DNA of 41,099 bases from Paraburkholderia lycopersici. GTDB lineage: Bacteria; Pseudomonadota; Gammaproteobacteria; Burkholderiales; Burkholderiaceae. Shown here piece after piece: positions 39,735 through 41,099 of the stretch. Below the pieces are notes generated by a model that worked only from the letters and a program-made list of their open reading frames with translations, was not told the DNA's origin and did no database searches. The stretch spans positions 1-41,099 of the forward strand of contig NZ_FMYQ01000044.1 in the NCBI RefSeq assembly GCF_900096975.1. The letters run 5' to 3'. The position numbers were made by a program, and so were the translations under genes. Each line of letters begins with the position of its first letter. The first letter of the stretch is position 1.

Positions 39735-40829
39735 TCACCCGACCGCAAAGCGCTGGCCGTCAGCGTGCCGGAACACCAGCCCGTTGCCGGGCCGCGCAAG
39801 GTCGGGCGTAATCCGGCCACCGCGCAGTTGCGGCGCGCCATCGAACAACATCGCCTCAATTCTCGCGTGGTCATGGAACCACTCGATGTGTATCAGGCGC
39901 CGCGTCGCGCATGCCACGTGCAGATGTAGCGCGGGCGCGCAGTGGGCGGAGAGCGGAGTGTGCCAGGCATCGCACAGCGCATCAGCCTGAAGAAAGCCGC
40001 TTATTCCGCAGCAGCGCGTGGCGTCGGCCTGCAACACATCGACAGCATGCGTTTCGAGCAGCGCGCGAAAGTCATCGGCGGTATAGCCGTATTCGCCCGC
40101 GGCGAGTGCCATGCCTGCGGGCAGTGCCGCTCGCAGTGCTGCGAGGCTGCGGCGGTCGTCCGAAGAGACCGGCTCCTCGAACCACTGCACGCCCTGTGTC
40201 GCAAAGCATTGGGCAAGACGCTGCGCCTCCTTGACCTCGTAAGCCCCGTTGGCGTCGACGAATAGCCCCGCGCTGCCAATTGCCTCGCGCGCCGCCTCCA
40301 CGCGAGTGGAGTCCTCGTGCGGGCGCGATCCCACTTTCATTTTGACCCATTCACAACCATCGTCTTCCACCCAGCCGCGCAGTTGCTGCCTGAGTGTGTC
40401 GATGTCGTAGCTCGTGAAGCCACCGCTACCGTACACCGGCACGCTTTCGCGCTGCATGCCGAGTAGCACGCACAGCGGCAAGCCAAGTGCTTTTGCCTTG
40501 AGGTCCCAGAGTGCAGCATCTACGGCAGAGATGGCACAGGCCGCGAGTCCGGGCCGGCCGATATTGCGTACTTCACGCTGCATTTCGAGGTTGATACGTG
40601 CGATGTCGAAGATGTCATAGCGATGCACCGCATCAGCCAATACACTGCTTATCAGCGGCACGGCGCCCGCATGAGCATAGGTGTAGCCAACGCCAGTAAA
40701 ACCGATGGCGTCGATTTCGCACAGCACGAGCGTCGTTGAGCGCCATGCAATGGTGCCGTCCGCCTCCGGACTGTCAGTGGGAATCGTAAAGGCGCGCGCT
40801 TCGACCCGCGTGACTCGCGATGCGCTCAT
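39735..40829 (-). CDS. Mandelate racemase/muconate-lactonizing-type enolase-superfamily enzyme
   Basis: A 364-aa protein from the ATG at 40829. The N-terminal capping domain begins SRVTRVEARAFTIPTDSPEA. Barrel-domain residues include the acid/base lysines in EWVKMKVGSRP, metal ligands in GLFVDANGAYEV (Asp), QWFEEPVSSDDR (Glu) and MALAAGEYGYTADDF (Glu), and the conserved His in TPLSAHCAPALHLHVACATR, which favours the mandelate-racemase subgroup. Such enzymes dehydrate or racemise sugar acids or similar carboxylates via an enolate. The substrate is not predictable. The start overlaps the upstream small gene as ATGA. Confidence 0.88.
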   Translation of the reverse strand: MSASRVTRVEARAFTIPTDSPEADGTIAWRSTTLVLCEIDAIGFTGVGYTYAHAGAVPLISSVLADAVHRYDIFDIARINLEMQREVRNIGRPGLAACAISAVDAALWDLKAKALGLPLCVLLGMQRESVPVYGSGGFTSYDIDTLRQQLRGWVEDDGCEWVKMKVGSRPHEDSTRVEAAREAIGSAGLFVDANGAYEVKEAQRLAQCFATQGVQWFEEPVSSDDRRSLAALRAALPAGMALAAGEYGYTADDFRALLETHAVDVLQADATRCCGISGFLQADALCDAWHTPLSAHCAPALHLHVACATRRLIHIEWFHDHARIEAMLFDGAPQLRGGRITPDLARPGNGLVFRHADGQRFAVG

Positions 40830-41017
40830 GATGCCGTCCCCGTTTCGTATTGCAAAGCGTGTGAATGACTCGCGCCCGCGAGTTCCTCCACGTTGCTCAC
40901 CACGTCGAGCAGCGCCTGCCAGCCAAAGAGCCAGCGCATCTGCTCGACGCAACGGCAGCCTTCCGCGCTGATGCGCACGATCTGGGTGTCTGGGTAGAAC
41001 GAGAGTAAGCGGTCCAT
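40826..41017 (-). CDS. Small protein coupled to the enolase-type gene
   Basis: A 63-aa product from the ATG at 41017, ending in ATGA over the enolase-type start. It reads MDRLLSFYPDTQIVRISAEG, CRCVEQMRWLFGWQALLDVV and SNVEELAGASHSHALQYETG. The overlap argues it is translated. I do not recognise the family; the ribosome-binding site is weak. It is likely cotranscribed with the enolase-type enzyme. Confidence 0.55.
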   Translation of the reverse strand: MDRLLSFYPDTQIVRISAEGCRCVEQMRWLFGWQALLDVVSNVEELAGASHSHALQYETGTAS

Positions 41018-41052
41018 CTTTAACGTCTAGTCCTGATCGACAGGAGCGAGGA

Positions 41053-41089
41053 GCATAGGGGTCCACCAATTCGAGGTGGACACCTATGC
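41053..41089. repeat. 15-bp inverted repeat with one mismatch
   Basis: GCATAGGGGTCCACC (41053-41067) and GGTGGACACCTATGC (41075-41089) are reverse complements except for one base, around the 7-nt loop AATTCGA. It lies 36 bases upstream of the small coupled gene and at the window edge. It could be an operator for the enolase-type pair or the end of a mobile element outside the window. An ATG at 41085 opens an unfinished plus-strand frame. Confidence 0.5.
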
Positions 41090-41099
41090 CTGACAAAGA

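Noticed and set aside
1..41099. CRISPR array, tRNA or rRNA genes
   Set aside because: No regularly spaced repeats and no cloverleaf or rRNA-like sequence were noticed on either strand.

Overview
The window looks like an accessory, stress-gene-rich part of a GC-rich Burkholderiaceae genome, probably Paraburkholderia, Caballeronia or a close relative. The evidence is the gene content rather than any single marker: a phasin, a DUF4148-type secreted protein, DUF1488 and DUF1328 proteins, a second Hfq-like protein, a bacterial topoisomerase IB, Dps and a PRC-barrel remnant, together with the protein style of that group. No rRNA, tRNA or CRISPR array was seen.

Layout. (1) 1-1576: a mobile-element scar. 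A LuxR-type regulator lacks its N-terminal half, and an internally deleted IS66-family element (tnpA plus a tnpB stub) is inserted in a PRC-barrel gene, of which only the first ~37 codons remain. (2) 1757-3706: an FMN-reductase-like protein and a PIG-L/LmbE deacetylase carrying one frameshift. (3) 3720-13824, minus strand: a compact nine-gene glycan operon, read from 13824 downward: GT4, GmhB-like HAD phosphatase, GT9, carbamoyltransferase, GT2, GT9, GT4-like, UDP-glucuronate decarboxylase-like epimerase and GT2. Many junctions overlap by ATGA or a few bases. (4) 13825-14198: a divergent control region with two perfect odd-length palindromes. (5) 14199-16889, plus strand: an Atm1/HMT1-type ABC exporter fused to a degenerate histidine-kinase ATPase-like domain and a complete receiver domain. 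This is the most unusual protein in the window.

(6) 16904-19871, minus: an SDR, a formaldehyde-dehydrogenase-like zinc dehydrogenase and a broken phosphatidylserine-decarboxylase-like gene. (7) 20052-24847, plus: dps (two frameshifts), a small hydrophilic protein, a histidine phosphatase, an NmrA-like gene (two frameshifts), an SDR fragment, a DUF4148-like secreted protein and topoisomerase IB. (8) 24891-28185, minus: three hydrolase-type genes, two of them frameshifted. (9) 28222-35509: mostly small or unknown genes, including a paralogous pair (28222 and 33657), a GNAT/FemAB-like protein, DUF1488, a phasin, a degenerate receiver protein, an Hfq-like protein and CHAD/sensor remnants. (10) 35566-41017: an NRAMP-related transporter with a non-canonical metal site, a receiver protein and a receiver fragment, DUF1328, SDR pieces, an intact SDR, and a mandelate-racemase-type enolase coupled to a small ORF. 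A long near-perfect inverted repeat closes the window.

How it fits together (inference). The glycan operon probably makes a heptose- or pentose-containing, carbamoylated surface glycan or glycolipid. The divergent ABC-kinase-like-receiver fusion may export or sense something connected with it. The rest resembles a general stress, redox and storage island. Frameshifts are concentrated in the stress-type genes and absent from the roughly 15 kb block of glycan operon, fusion exporter and the two dehydrogenases. This argues for real gene decay there, though sequencing error cannot be excluded from the sequence alone.
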